DNA from: Rhizohabitans arisaemae
GTDB lineage: Bacteria; Actinomycetota; Actinomycetes; Streptosporangiales; Streptosporangiaceae
Assembly: GCF_025996515.1 (NCBI RefSeq)
Contig: NZ_BLRH01000009.1
Span: forward strand, 186,001 to 250,000
Direction of reading: 5' to 3'
Length of the DNA: 64,000 bases
The notes under the pieces were generated by a model. It was not told where the DNA came from. It worked only from the letters and a program-made list of their open reading frames with translations, and did not search any database. Positions 28,424 through 37,789 of the stretch are shown here, piece by piece (the first letter of the stretch is position 1; every line of letters starts with the position of its first letter). Position numbers and translations under genes: made by a program.

Positions 28424-30682
28424 TCATTCCGTCATCGCGAACCGCTCGTACACGCGGCGCAGCGGCCGGGGAGCCCACCAGTTGGCGTCCCCGGCCAGCC
28501 GCATCACCGCGGGCACGAGCAGGCACCTGACCACCGTCGCGTCAACGACGATCGCGAGGGTGAGCCCGACTCCGATGAGCTTCAGATCGACGATCTCAGA
28601 GGTGGCCAGCCCAACCAGGACCACGCAGATGAGAGCCGCGGCGGCGGTGACGATTCCTCCCGTGCGCTCCAGCCCGAAGGCCACGCTCTCGGTGTTGCGA
28701 CCGGTCTGCGTGTAGCGCTCACGCATCCGCGACAGCATGAACACCTCGTAGTCCATGGACAGGCCGAACGCCATGCAGAAGATCAGCACCAGCACGTTCA
28801 TGTCCAGATACCCGGTCACCTGGAAGCCGCCCAGCAGCTCGCGCAGATGGCCTTCCTGGAACACCCACACCGCGGCACCGAAGGTCGCCATCAGGCTGAG
28901 CAGGTTCAGTATCAGAGCCTTGATCGGGATGAGCAAGCCGCCGGTGAAGAGAAAGAGCAGGACCAGCGTGGTCACGACCAGGATCCCCAGTGCCCAGGGC
29001 AGTCCGCGTGCGATGGCCCGCTCGGTGTCGTGGAGCTGCGCGGACTCGCCACCGACCCAGGCCTTCGCCGTCGGCGGAGGGGCAACGGCACGCAGCGCGC
29101 GTACGGCCTCGCGCCCACGATCGGAGTTGGGGTCCAGCGAGGTGCTCACCGAGAACCACACGGTCTTGTCGGCCGCGTACCGGGCGGCGGCCTCGTCCGG
29201 CTCCCTGGCGGACACGCCGCCCGCGAACCGCCCCGCCACACCGTCGACGCCGGTCACCCCCGGCACCTGGGACAGCCGCGCGGCATATCCCGCCAGCTCC
29301 TGAGCGTGTGCCCCGGGCGACCCGAGGCCGGTCAGCACAACCTCGTACAGCCCGCTGGTGCCGGGGAACCGGGTCCGCATCGCCTCGTGGACCTGGCTCG
29401 ACTGCGCGCTCGCGGGCAACTGCCGGTGGTCCGCCTGCCCGAAGGTGATGTTGAGGAACGGCAGGCCGAGAGCGATCAGCAGCGTCGCGGACGCGATCAA
29501 TGTGACGACCGGCCTGGCCATGATGGACGTGGCCAGCCTGCGCCAGCCCGGAGAGGCGGCGGTGGCGGCCTGGCCGGTCCTCGGCGGCAGCCCGCGCAGG
29601 CGGCGCCAGCCGTTCCGCACGTCCAGCAGCTCGATCCGGCGGCCGAGCAGGGCCAGGATCGCCGGGAGCACGACAAGCGTGACGACGGCGGTGAGCGCGA
29701 CGACCGCGATGCCCGCGTAGGCGAACGAACGCAGGAAGTACTGGGGGAACACCAGCAGTGCCGACAGCGCCAGCGCCACCGTGACCGATGAGAACAGGAC
29801 GGTACGGCCGGCCGTACGCACCGCGACCCGCACCGCGTCCGGCGCCTCGCGCCCGGCCCTCAGCTCTTCACGGTATCGGCGCAGGACGAACAGGCTGTAG
29901 TCGATGGCCAGGCCGAACCCCAGCACGGTGAGCAGGTTGAGCGAGAACACCGACACCGGCGTGAACATCGTGATCACACGCAGCACCAGCAGCGTGGTGA
30001 CGATGGAGAACACGCCCACCACCACCGGCAGCAGTGCCGACACGACACTGCCGAAGATCAGTAGCAGGAGCAGAAAGGTGATCGGCAGGACGATGAGCTC
30101 GGTACGGGTCAGATCCTCACCGGTCTGCTCGTCGATCGCCCGGTCCACCTCGGCCTTTCCGCCCACCCGTACGGCGAAGCCGGGATCCGAGGCGGCCAGC
30201 CTGCCGCTCAGCGCGGACACCCGGTCGGCGACGACCGCAGGGTCCACCGCGCTGACGCCGAGCACGAGTGCCGACCTCCCGTCGGTGCTCCGCAGCCGGG
30301 GGTCCTGGGTGGACCAATACGACATCGCCCCGGCCATGCCTTCGATGCCGGACAGGTCGTCGACCACCGCCTTCCCGACCTCCGCGGCCTCCGGGGTGTC
30401 CACGCCGCCGGGGGTGTCGACAAGCAGCACGAGATTGGGCCTGCCCGCGGGGAACCGGGTCTCCAGCAGATAGTTGGCCTGCGTCGACTCGGCCCCGGGA
30501 TCGACCATCCCTCCGCCGACCAGTTCCTCCCCGACCGTGACGCCGAAGACGCCCGACACGGCGAGCACCAGGCCGGCCAGGGCCAGCACCAGTTTGGACC
30601 GTCTGACCGTCAGCCGGCCCAGACGATCCAGCCATCCCCCGGCTCCCCGCGCGGCCAGAGCCTGATCTCGCACGGCCGTCAT
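28424..30682 (-). CDS. MMPL/RND-family membrane transporter
   Basis: 752 residues. Two repeats of an RND half are present: a first TM near the N-terminus (KLVLALAGLVLAVSGVFGV), a periplasmic domain, then a block of five TMs (about 190-350 and again about 575-740). Conserved MMPL motifs such as GFGLAIDYSLFVLRRYREE and FGLSMDYEVFMLSRMRERY carry the proton-relay Asp-Tyr pair. The family exports lipids or hydrophobic natural products using the proton gradient. Its place between a tailoring oxygenase and a condensation-domain gene supports product export or self-resistance. Start ATG 30682 lacks a strong ribosome site. Confidence 0.93.
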   Translation of the reverse strand: MTAVRDQALAARGAGGWLDRLGRLTVRRSKLVLALAGLVLAVSGVFGVTVGEELVGGGMVDPGAESTQANYLLETRFPAGRPNLVLLVDTPGGVDTPEAAEVGKAVVDDLSGIEGMAGAMSYWSTQDPRLRSTDGRSALVLGVSAVDPAVVADRVSALSGRLAASDPGFAVRVGGKAEVDRAIDEQTGEDLTRTELIVLPITFLLLLLIFGSVVSALLPVVVGVFSIVTTLLVLRVITMFTPVSVFSLNLLTVLGFGLAIDYSLFVLRRYREELRAGREAPDAVRVAVRTAGRTVLFSSVTVALALSALLVFPQYFLRSFAYAGIAVVALTAVVTLVVLPAILALLGRRIELLDVRNGWRRLRGLPPRTGQAATAASPGWRRLATSIMARPVVTLIASATLLIALGLPFLNITFGQADHRQLPASAQSSQVHEAMRTRFPGTSGLYEVVLTGLGSPGAHAQELAGYAARLSQVPGVTGVDGVAGRFAGGVSAREPDEAAARYAADKTVWFSVSTSLDPNSDRGREAVRALRAVAPPPTAKAWVGGESAQLHDTERAIARGLPWALGILVVTTLVLLFLFTGGLLIPIKALILNLLSLMATFGAAVWVFQEGHLRELLGGFQVTGYLDMNVLVLIFCMAFGLSMDYEVFMLSRMRERYTQTGRNTESVAFGLERTGGIVTAAAALICVVLVGLATSEIVDLKLIGVGLTLAIVVDATVVRCLLVPAVMRLAGDANWWAPRPLRRVYERFAMTE

Positions 30683-30822
30683 CGCACGTCACCCGCAAGT
30701 CGGACCACCACTGAGGTCTCCTTAGACATTGGTTGCCCGGCATCTTATAAACGCACTTCTCGCAACCGGTAGGCGTTGACAAACGATGGAAATCACAGCA
30801 AAGCTGAATTACATTCGGCCAG

Positions 30823-32265
30823 ATGTCGGAACCGAACTCCCGTGGCGACGGAATGACGACACCAGAGCCTTCTTCTTATTCGGAGGCATATCCGGAGCTC
30901 AAACGATGGCCGATGTCCTATGCACAGCAGATGCTGTGGTTCCTCGGTAAGCGATGGCGCCACTCCGAAATGCCCAATCGACTCACCGTGTCCATGGTCG
31001 AGACTTTTACTGAGCCCGTCAACGTCGGCGCATTGCGGCTGGCACTTGCGGACCTGATTTCCCGGCACGAGGTGTTGCGATCGGCCGTGGTGGTCGACGA
31101 GGATGACCCTTGTCTCGTGGTGCTCCCCGAAGTCGAGGTGCCGATCGCCTGCCACGACCTGCGCGGCCGTCCCCCGGCGGAGCGGCCGACAGCCGCCGAA
31201 GGGCTGCTGAGCGACGCGTTCCACGCTTCCGTTTCGGCATTCGAAGCGCCGGCGATCAGGTTCACGCTGGTGTCGGTCGCCGACGACCTGCACCACCTCG
31301 CCGTCACCGCCCACCACCTGTTCTTCGACTACTGGTCGGCCCGGCTGCTCAGGCGGGAGCTGCGCGAGGTGTACGCCGCCTTCCTCGCGGGGGAGAAGTC
31401 GCCGCACGCCGCCTCCGAGATCCAGTACGTCGACTTCGCCGTCTGGGAGCGCGAGATGGTTCGCACCCCGGCGATGCGCGACGGCGTCGAGCATTGGAGC
31501 GCCACACTGGCCGACCTGCCCACGCTCGCCCTGCCCACCGACCGCCACCGGCCCTGGCTCCCCACCGGCGAAGCCCGCCGTGCGACGGTGCTCGTCCCGG
31601 CCCGGCTCGCCGGCGACATCAAGATCCTGGCCGAGCGGCACCGGGCTTCTCCCTTCATGGTGCAGGCGGGGGTGTTCCTGTGCCTGCTGTCCAGGCTCAC
31701 CGGACAGGCGGACGTCGGCATCCCGACCCTCTTCTCCGGCAGAACGCACCCGGAGACGTGGAACCTGATGGGCTACTTCGACCGCCTGCTCTTCCTGAGA
31801 CTCCGCTGCGACGAGACGGAGACGGTGTCGGCCATGCTGCGCCGGGTCCGGGAGAACGTGGTGACCGCGTACGAGCACCACGAGGTACCACTGCTCCGGG
31901 TGATCGAGCATCAGCCCCGGCTGCTGTTCCTGCTGGGTAACCCGGTCAATGTCTGGACCCTCTTCCACCTGGAGGTGGACCCCCATCGGCTCCGCCCGGA
32001 GGCCCTGGGCACCCAGGTCCCGGGTGACGCGCCGACGGACTTCGGCGGGGACGGCGAGGACGAGGAGAAGGTCTACTCCTTCGGTGCCGACATCGACGTG
32101 ACGTTGCGGGAGACCGGCAACGGGCTCTACATCCGCGCGCTCTACAACGCGGACCTCTTCGACGGATCCACGATCAGCGGATGGCTGCGGCATTTCCGCA
32201 CCGGCCTCCAGCGTGCCGTCGACAACCCCTCGATCAAGGTTGGCGACCTCTTCCCGATCCCGTGA
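30823..32265 (+). CDS. Free-standing NRPS condensation domain
   Basis: 480 residues, a single C domain with no A or carrier domain. N-terminal C1/C2 motifs are present (WPMSYAQQMLWFLGK, DLISRHEVLRSAVVV), as is the active site AHHLFFDYWS (HHxxxDG with the last Gly replaced by Tyr) and later VGIPTLFSGRTHPETWNLMGYF. Stand-alone C domains join carrier-bound acyl groups to carrier-bound or free amines. It could link the glycyl carrier of the C-A-PCP protein to a free amine acceptor. ATG 30823 follows a TACATT -10-like box by seven bases; MTTPEP at 30853 is an alternative start. It is the last recognisable gene of the main biosynthetic region. Confidence 0.87.
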   Translation: MSEPNSRGDGMTTPEPSSYSEAYPELKRWPMSYAQQMLWFLGKRWRHSEMPNRLTVSMVETFTEPVNVGALRLALADLISRHEVLRSAVVVDEDDPCLVVLPEVEVPIACHDLRGRPPAERPTAAEGLLSDAFHASVSAFEAPAIRFTLVSVADDLHHLAVTAHHLFFDYWSARLLRRELREVYAAFLAGEKSPHAASEIQYVDFAVWEREMVRTPAMRDGVEHWSATLADLPTLALPTDRHRPWLPTGEARRATVLVPARLAGDIKILAERHRASPFMVQAGVFLCLLSRLTGQADVGIPTLFSGRTHPETWNLMGYFDRLLFLRLRCDETETVSAMLRRVRENVVTAYEHHEVPLLRVIEHQPRLLFLLGNPVNVWTLFHLEVDPHRLRPEALGTQVPGDAPTDFGGDGEDEEKVYSFGADIDVTLRETGNGLYIRALYNADLFDGSTISGWLRHFRTGLQRAVDNPSIKVGDLFPIP

Positions 32266-32293
32266 CACGTGCCCTGCGGCTGCGGCCTGGCGA

Positions 32294-32299
32294 TAGGGT
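32294..32299 (+). promoter_or_regulatory. -10 box of a leaderless transcript
   Basis: TAGGGT lies seven bases before the ATG at 32307, with no Shine-Dalgarno between, the usual arrangement for leaderless mRNAs in actinomycetes. It supports the chosen start of the BpsA-like gene. Confidence 0.5.
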
Positions 32300-32306
32300 T
32301 CCCCCC

Positions 32307-33932
32307 ATGGACCGAGACGGCGTGGGGCAGCTGCTGGCCGACGCGGGGATGGACACCAGGCGGTTCCGCACGGCGCTGGCCTTGCTGTGCGACGGCGGCT
32401 GGTGGACCCTCGCCGACCTGGTCCGGGAGACCGCCACCTCCAGACGGAGCATCGAGGCTCTGCTTCGGGAGGTGGCGCCGGAGCGGTCCGGTGAGCGGTT
32501 CCGGCTCACTCCAGACCAGATCCGTTCCTGCCGTGACCTGCTCGCGGACGACCCCGACCTCGCCGTACCTCTCGGCCGGGGGCCCGTACCGGGCCCGCGG
32601 TCCCACGGGCCGGCCGACCCTGTCTCACATCTCCTCCCCCACCACCGCCAGGTGGTGGAACAGCTGGCGAATCTGATCGCCCAGGCGCCGCGTGGCCGTC
32701 ACGTCCTGGACCACGTGGCCGCGACTCCGGAGACGGTCGTGCGCCGGGCGCTCCTGCTCGGCGCCAGGTTCTGGCTGAGGGGCGCGCGGCTCCTGTGCGT
32801 GGGCGACCACGACCTGACCTCGCTGGCGGTCAAGCTGATCCACCCCGAGGCCGACGTCACCGTGGTCGACATCGACGAGCGGATTCTGGCCTACATCGAC
32901 GAGCAGGCGGAGCGGATGGGCTGTACCGTGCGGACCCGCTGGGCGGACCTGCGGCTGGGTCTCCCACCGTCCACCCGCGACCAGGCGGACCTGGCCCTCA
33001 CCGACCCTCCCTACACCCCCGAGGGGGTCGGGCTGTTCGTTTCCCGGGCGGTTGAAGGGCTACGCGACCCCGAGAAGGGCAGGGTGATCCTGGCCTACGG
33101 AGCGAGCGAGCGAACCCCGATGCTGGCGCTGAAGGTGCAGAATTCCCTGCACGACCTCAATCTCACCTATGAAGCGATTTATCCCGACTTCAACCGCTAT
33201 TTCGGAGCAGAGGCCATCGGCTCGGCCGCCGACCTCTACTTCTTGCGTCCCACCACCAAGACCCGCCCCGCCGTCTCCGCCAGAGTCGACCACTACGGCA
33301 CGGCCATTTACACGCAGGGCCCCCAGTCCGTCGAGTCCCACCGGCCTTCCGGCGCGGCGGACACGGCGGCCGCCGGCCCCGGCTTCGAGCCTGGCGTTCT
33401 GGTCGGAGACTGGCCGAAGGACGTTTCGCCCAAGACTCCCAGGGCCCGTCTGTCCACCTGGCTCGCCAAGCCGTACGCCAGCGCACCCCAACACGTCGCG
33501 ATAGCCGTACCCGCCGGCCTTGAGGCCGCGATCCCCCGCCTCCTGCTGGCCGCCCGCGCCCGCCACGTCCGGGTATCGCTGGCCGAGTCCCCGGACGACC
33601 TGGCCGCGCTGTCCGAGCTGCTCTCCCCCGTCTACCGGATCACCGCCCGCGGCACGGTCCTCGATGCGGTACGGCTGGCGCCCCCCGAAGACCGGGCGGG
33701 ACGCCTTCTGCGCGGAATCCTGGACAACGCGCACGGCAAACTCGCCAATACCTGGCGCGAAGGGCTGATCCGAGCGAACGCCGAGCTCACGAAGAAACAG
33801 GCCCGTGCGATCATCACCGAGGTCGCGCCCTGGGCCGACGACGTCACCCTCCTGGAACTCCCGGTCCACCGCCTCCGCGGCGTTCGAGCCGCCGTGATCG
33901 CCTCGCTTGGCAGCGTCACCGGCTCTCACTAG
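32307..33932 (+). CDS. BpsA-like aminopropyltransferase / methyltransferase-fold protein with C-terminal extension
   Basis: 541 residues. Residues about 1-95 form a winged-helix-like domain (WWTLADLVRETATSRRSIEA). Residues about 100-355 show a Rossmann methyltransferase fold with LLCVGDHDLTSLAVKL, VVDIDERILAYI and LTDPPYTPEG, as in N4-bis(aminopropyl)spermidine synthases of archaea and thermophiles. Those enzymes are about 350 residues. The remaining 180 or so residues (from about 360, containing STWLAKPYASAPQHVA) are an extra domain that I do not recognise. Actinobacterial homologues of this size exist but their substrate is not established. It begins right after the biosynthetic region and looks chromosomal. 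Confidence 0.78.
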   Translation: MDRDGVGQLLADAGMDTRRFRTALALLCDGGWWTLADLVRETATSRRSIEALLREVAPERSGERFRLTPDQIRSCRDLLADDPDLAVPLGRGPVPGPRSHGPADPVSHLLPHHRQVVEQLANLIAQAPRGRHVLDHVAATPETVVRRALLLGARFWLRGARLLCVGDHDLTSLAVKLIHPEADVTVVDIDERILAYIDEQAERMGCTVRTRWADLRLGLPPSTRDQADLALTDPPYTPEGVGLFVSRAVEGLRDPEKGRVILAYGASERTPMLALKVQNSLHDLNLTYEAIYPDFNRYFGAEAIGSAADLYFLRPTTKTRPAVSARVDHYGTAIYTQGPQSVESHRPSGAADTAAAGPGFEPGVLVGDWPKDVSPKTPRARLSTWLAKPYASAPQHVAIAVPAGLEAAIPRLLLAARARHVRVSLAESPDDLAALSELLSPVYRITARGTVLDAVRLAPPEDRAGRLLRGILDNAHGKLANTWREGLIRANAELTKKQARAIITEVAPWADDVTLLELPVHRLRGVRAAVIASLGSVTGSH

Positions 33933-34121
33933 GATCAGGGCGAAGCACCGGATTCGCCGAACCTTCGCACCGTTGAGGCCATTTCCCCGCGCCCTCCGGC
34001 GAGTGCGCATTCGACGGCCCGGAGCCGACGCTCTTAAGCCGTGAGCCCTTGGAGAGACGGCCGGTGCCGTCGTCCGGCGATATGCCCCCGCGATGCCGAG
34101 CCCAGCGGCTCCAGGAATCCC

Positions 34122-34127
34122 TACAAT
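34122..34127 (+). promoter_or_regulatory. -10 box TACAAT of a leaderless transcript
   Basis: TACAAT ends six bases before ATG 34134, with no ribosome site in between. It supports the short VOC protein start over the longer open frame beginning at 34041. Confidence 0.55.
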
Positions 34128-34133
34128 CACCGC

Positions 34134-34502
34134 ATGTTGCACATCGGAACTATCGTGCTGGGTGTCTCCGACGTACGGCGGGCGGCGGACTTCTGGGGTC
34201 GGGCCCTGCGTTACGTCCCCCGTGACGGCGAGGCGAAGGACGACTGGACCGTTCTGGTGCCGACGGAGGGGTCCGGTCCCGCGCTGGCACTCGACCTCAG
34301 CACGGTCCCCGTCCAGCCTGTCCCACGGGTCCACCTGGACCTGTACGCCCGCGACACCGCCGACCAGGCGGCCGAGGTCGAACGGCTCGTCTCCCTGGGC
34401 GCCGAACGCGTCGACTGGCACCTCTACCCGGAGAACCCGGACTTCACGGTGCTCGCCGACCCCGACGGCAATCGCTTCTGCGTCATCGACCCCACCCATT
34501 GA
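34134..34502 (+). CDS. VOC-family (glyoxalase/bleomycin resistance fold) protein
   Basis: 122 residues with the paired beta-alpha-beta-beta-beta fold: IGTIVLGVSDVRRAADFWGR at the start and FTVLADPDGNRFCVIDPTH at the end, each typical of VOC proteins. Metal-ligand positions include the N-terminal His and a C-terminal region without an obvious Glu ligand, so an enzymatic role cannot be assigned. Proteins of this type act as dioxygenases, glyoxalases or drug-binding proteins. Stand-alone, with a leaderless-type promoter. No link to neighbouring genes is evident. Confidence 0.85.
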   Translation: MLHIGTIVLGVSDVRRAADFWGRALRYVPRDGEAKDDWTVLVPTEGSGPALALDLSTVPVQPVPRVHLDLYARDTADQAAEVERLVSLGAERVDWHLYPENPDFTVLADPDGNRFCVIDPTH

Positions 34503-34950
34503 GCGCGTTGAGAGCCATGCCGAGCAGCTGACCGGTATCGGTCGACCGTTGCCATAAGCAACGGCTGGCGCTCCGGGTGAAGGATCGCACCATGACGTCG
34601 ACGAAGCGGCGGACTTCCCGGGTTCTGTCGGTCGACGAGCGCGATCGCCTGCTTTTGCCGTGTGCTCGAGACCCCCGTAGTCCGGGTGCGCGAGGGTGGT
34701 TCACGGTCGGCGCACGGCTCACCTTGCAGCTGCCGGCGACCCACCTCGCCGAGGCCGTGGCCCGTCGTCCGTGGGGCACTGCCCTTAACCGCGCCTTTAC
34801 ATCGTAGATCTTAGAATCGACCCATACGGCTGCCTGTGGAACGGTGGATCGGAAGACGGCGTCACCCGCGGCGTGTCCCCGGGTGACGCCGTCTCGTCTC
34901 GGATCCGACAGCCGCCGAGAACCGAATTCCGCTCTATCATCAGAAATCTG
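34503..34950. other. Intergenic region without a supported gene
   Basis: 448 bases. A 76-codon open frame at 34577-34807 has no ribosome site and no recognisable pattern. The last 100 bases are probably the LysR promoter and operator; imperfect repeats of GACGCCGTC type occur near 34857-34891. Nothing else is seen. Confidence 0.4.
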
Positions 34951-35820
34951 ATGGGCATCTCCTACGACCTGCTTCGCACCTTCCTCATCGTCTACCGGGC
35001 CGGGTCCGTCACCAGGGCCGCCGAGATCCTCGGGCTCTCCCAGCCCGCGGTCACCGCCCAGATCAAGGCGCTGGAACAGGCGCTGGCGCGGCCGCTGTTC
35101 GAGCGGCTGCCGCGCGGCATGGCTCCGACCCCGGCGGCCGACCAGCTGGCCCGGCGGGTGGCCGACCCGCTCGACGCCCTGCAGGGACTCGTCGAGGGAG
35201 ACCTCGGCGGACCGGCCGAGGCGTTCGGTCGCGCCGTCCACCTCGGCGGACCGGCCGAGCTGATCTGCTCCCGGGTCCTCCCCTCCCTCGCCGCCCTGGT
35301 CGCCGACGGCCTGCAGCTACGGGTCACCCTGGGGCTACCCGACGACCTGGTGACCGCGCTGGCCGGGGGCGCCCTTGACCTCGCCGTCACCACGCTCCGC
35401 CCACGCCGGCGCGGCCTGCGCGTGGATCCCCTGTGCGATGAGGAGTTCGTCCTGGTCGCCGCGCCGGTCTGGACTCGGGACCAGCTGGACCGGGCTCCGC
35501 TGGTCGGCTACGCCGAGAACCTGCCGATTCTGCGCCGCTACTGGCGTACGGTGTTCGAAACCCGGCTGACCCGCGGGCCGGCCCTGGTCGTCCCGGACCT
35601 GCGCGGCGTGCTGGCCGCCGTCGTCGCCGGCGCCGGCGTCACCGTACTGCCCCGCTACCTGTGCGCGGACGAGTTGGCCGACGGCAGGCTGCTGGCGTTG
35701 CTCGATCCCGAACCGGCCCCGCTCAACACCCTGTTCCTCGCCTCCCGAGCGGGCACGGCGCACCCGGAAGCGGAGTCCGTCCGCAACCATCTGCTGCTGC
35801 AGGGACCGACCTGGGACTAG
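34951..35820 (+). CDS. LysR-family transcriptional regulator
   Basis: 289 residues from ATG 34951; the open frame starts at 34873 but the conserved N-terminus MGISYDLLRTFLIVYRAG begins here. The winged HTH is clear (SVTRAAEILGLSQPAVTAQIKALEQAL), followed by a linker helix and a periplasmic-binding-like effector domain (about 95-285). It usually controls a neighbouring gene. The SDR 108 bases downstream on the same strand is a candidate target. The effector is unknown. Confidence 0.93.
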   Translation: MGISYDLLRTFLIVYRAGSVTRAAEILGLSQPAVTAQIKALEQALARPLFERLPRGMAPTPAADQLARRVADPLDALQGLVEGDLGGPAEAFGRAVHLGGPAELICSRVLPSLAALVADGLQLRVTLGLPDDLVTALAGGALDLAVTTLRPRRRGLRVDPLCDEEFVLVAAPVWTRDQLDRAPLVGYAENLPILRRYWRTVFETRLTRGPALVVPDLRGVLAAVVAGAGVTVLPRYLCADELADGRLLALLDPEPAPLNTLFLASRAGTAHPEAESVRNHLLLQGPTWD

Positions 35821-35928
35821 AACGCCGCAACGGGAAATCCGGTAGCGTCATGACCGATCGATTTTCGTCCGACCTGCCATAAATAGATTTATTGGTCCTT
35901 GAGCGGCTACGTCCATACCGTGTGGCCC

Positions 35929-36594
35929 GTGAAGACAACGTTGATCACAGGGGGATCCAGCGGTATCGGGGCCGCGCTCGCCAAGCGACTCGTCGCGGAC
36001 GGACAGGCGGTCGCCGTCACCGGCCGCGACAAAGCCAGACTCGCCCGGATACCCGGGGTGCTGCACCTCCCCGGGGACTCCACCGACTACGACGCCGTCC
36101 TGGACGCCGTGACGGCCACGGTCAAGGAGTACGGGAGGCTCGACCACGTCGTCGCCAGTGCCGGCTTCGCCACCCACGACCGGCTCACCGAGACCGATCC
36201 GGACCGGCTGCGCGACATGATCCTCACCAATGTGCTCGGCCCCGCCCTGCTGGTCAAGGCCGCCCTGCCCGCACTGCGCGAGACCCGCGGCCGGATCGTG
36301 CTGGTCGGCAGCGTCGCCGGGTTCATCCACTCGCCGGGCAACATGTACTCGGTGACGAAGTGGGCGGTGACCGCGCTCGCCGAGAACACCCGCATGCTCG
36401 TCACCGGCGACGGCGTCGGCGTGACGCTGATCGCCCCCGGCCGGGTGGACACCCCGTTCTGGCCGGACGGTCCCCCCGCCGGCCCGGCGCTGAGCGGCGA
36501 CGACATCGCCGGCACCATCGCCTGGGGCCTCGCCCAACCCCCCGGCGTCGACGTGAACACCGTCGTCGTACGGCCCACAGGCCAGCCCACCTGA
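35929..36594 (+). CDS. Classical short-chain dehydrogenase/reductase
   Basis: 221 residues from GTG 35929. NAD(P)-binding TGGSSGIGAALAKRL lies at the N-terminus, with Asp/Arg region VTGRDKARL suggesting NADP preference, catalytic Ser in LVGSVAGF, and YxxxK as YSVTKWAV. The usual NNAG is ASAG. TACCGT lies about ten bases upstream of the GTG and could be a -10 box for a leaderless transcript. Oxidoreduction of a small alcohol or ketone is expected; the substrate is unknown. Possibly regulated by the adjacent LysR protein. Confidence 0.88.
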   Translation: MKTTLITGGSSGIGAALAKRLVADGQAVAVTGRDKARLARIPGVLHLPGDSTDYDAVLDAVTATVKEYGRLDHVVASAGFATHDRLTETDPDRLRDMILTNVLGPALLVKAALPALRETRGRIVLVGSVAGFIHSPGNMYSVTKWAVTALAENTRMLVTGDGVGVTLIAPGRVDTPFWPDGPPAGPALSGDDIAGTIAWGLAQPPGVDVNTVVVRPTGQPT

Positions 36595-36755
36595 GTGTCG
36601 CCGAACCGGTCCAGGCTGGAACACCTCCCCGGACAAGGGCCAGGGGACGGGGTTTGCGGCCTCATCCCCTGGCACACAGGGCCGTACGCCCCTCACCTTC
36701 GCCGGTTGCGGTCCGTCCGGTTCGGCTGCAACCACCTGACGTCGCCCCCGGCGGC

Positions 36756-37421
36756 TCAGGCGTCCGGGGCGGGGTCGGCACGGCGGGCGAGGCGCACGTG
36801 GGTGACCGTCTTGGAGCTGATCATCTCGGTGACCTCGTAACGTTGCAGAGCGTCGTCCAGATCCTCGAAGAGCCGCTCCCCGCCCCCGACCAGGATCGGC
36901 GCGATGACGAGGTTCAGCTCGTCGACGAGCCCGGCGCGGAGGAACTGCCGGATCGTCGCCGCCCCACCGGCCAGCAGGACGTCCTTGCCGCCCGCGGCGG
37001 CGAAGGCCTCTTTCAGGACGGCCCCGGGGGTGGCGTCGACGAAATGGAAGACGTTGCCGCCCTCCAGGTGAAACGTGGGCCGCTCGTGGTGGGTCAGCAC
37101 GAAGACGTCGTTGTGGTACGGCGGATTGTCACCCCACCAGCCCTTCCACGACTCGTCCTCCCACGGGCCGCGGAACGGGCCGAACATGTTGCGCCCCATG
37201 ATGGTGGCGCCGGCCCCTTCCCCGTGCCGGGCGACGCGTTCGTCGTCCAGCCCATCCTCGCCTCCGTCCAAGCCCTGGCCCGCTCTCGCCGTACGGGTGG
37301 CGAACATCCAGTCGTGCAGCCCCTCGGTCCCGTCGCCGAACGGCGCGTCCAAGCGCTGGTTCGGACCGACCGCATAGCCGTCCAGGGAGATCGTGAAGCT
37401 GTCCACTCGCAGCTTTGGCAT
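36756..37421 (-). CDS. RibD C-terminal / dihydrofolate-reductase-fold protein
   Basis: 221 residues. The family start RVDSFTISLDGYAVGPNQRLDAPFG is followed by ATIMGRNMFGP, VFVLTHHERPTF, VLLAGGAATIRQFLRAGLVDELNLVIAPILVGGGERLF, all standard for the RibD-C/YwjB-like group. These NADPH-dependent reductases are widespread in actinomycetes, mostly without known substrates. ATG 37421 has AAGGAGAG six bases upstream. Monocistronic, convergent with the SDR (161-bp gap). Confidence 0.9.
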   Translation of the reverse strand: MPKLRVDSFTISLDGYAVGPNQRLDAPFGDGTEGLHDWMFATRTARAGQGLDGGEDGLDDERVARHGEGAGATIMGRNMFGPFRGPWEDESWKGWWGDNPPYHNDVFVLTHHERPTFHLEGGNVFHFVDATPGAVLKEAFAAAGGKDVLLAGGAATIRQFLRAGLVDELNLVIAPILVGGGERLFEDLDDALQRYEVTEMISSKTVTHVRLARRADPAPDA

Positions 37422-37789
37422 CGCAGCTCTCCTTCACCGAGGGTGTCCGCGGGTGATCGTCACAGATGAGTCGGAGCCGCCCGCGACATCTGCACATCCG
37501 GCCGCGAACTCGTCCCGCCCTCCTGTTCGTTGCGACTGCAACCTTGACCGTCTCTCCGCTATTCCTCCCGAAACAGCCATGCTCCGACCTGCGAGAACGC
37601 TCCTCAGCCCACTGGCCCGGGCCTACGCCGAGCCGACGACACGGCGCAGGCACCTGAGAGGAAATCGCCGGAGGTCTACCCACCGCGCCCTGGACCGGAT
37701 TCGCTGGTAGCGGAGCCCGTCGGCCCGTGCCGCCGCCATCGACGGCGTTTCTTGGGGCAGGGTGGCCTGCCCGAAGGCCGTCTGACATG
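37422..37789. other. Intergenic region without a supported gene
   Basis: 368 bases. Several GC-rich frames cross it without ribosome sites or family patterns. It probably contains the promoter of the RibD-like gene at its left end. No hairpin with a T-run and no RNA gene were noticed. Confidence 0.35.

Noticed and set aside
34577-34807. 76-codon plus-strand ORF
   Set aside because: No ribosome site, no recognisable pattern, Arg-rich; not supported.
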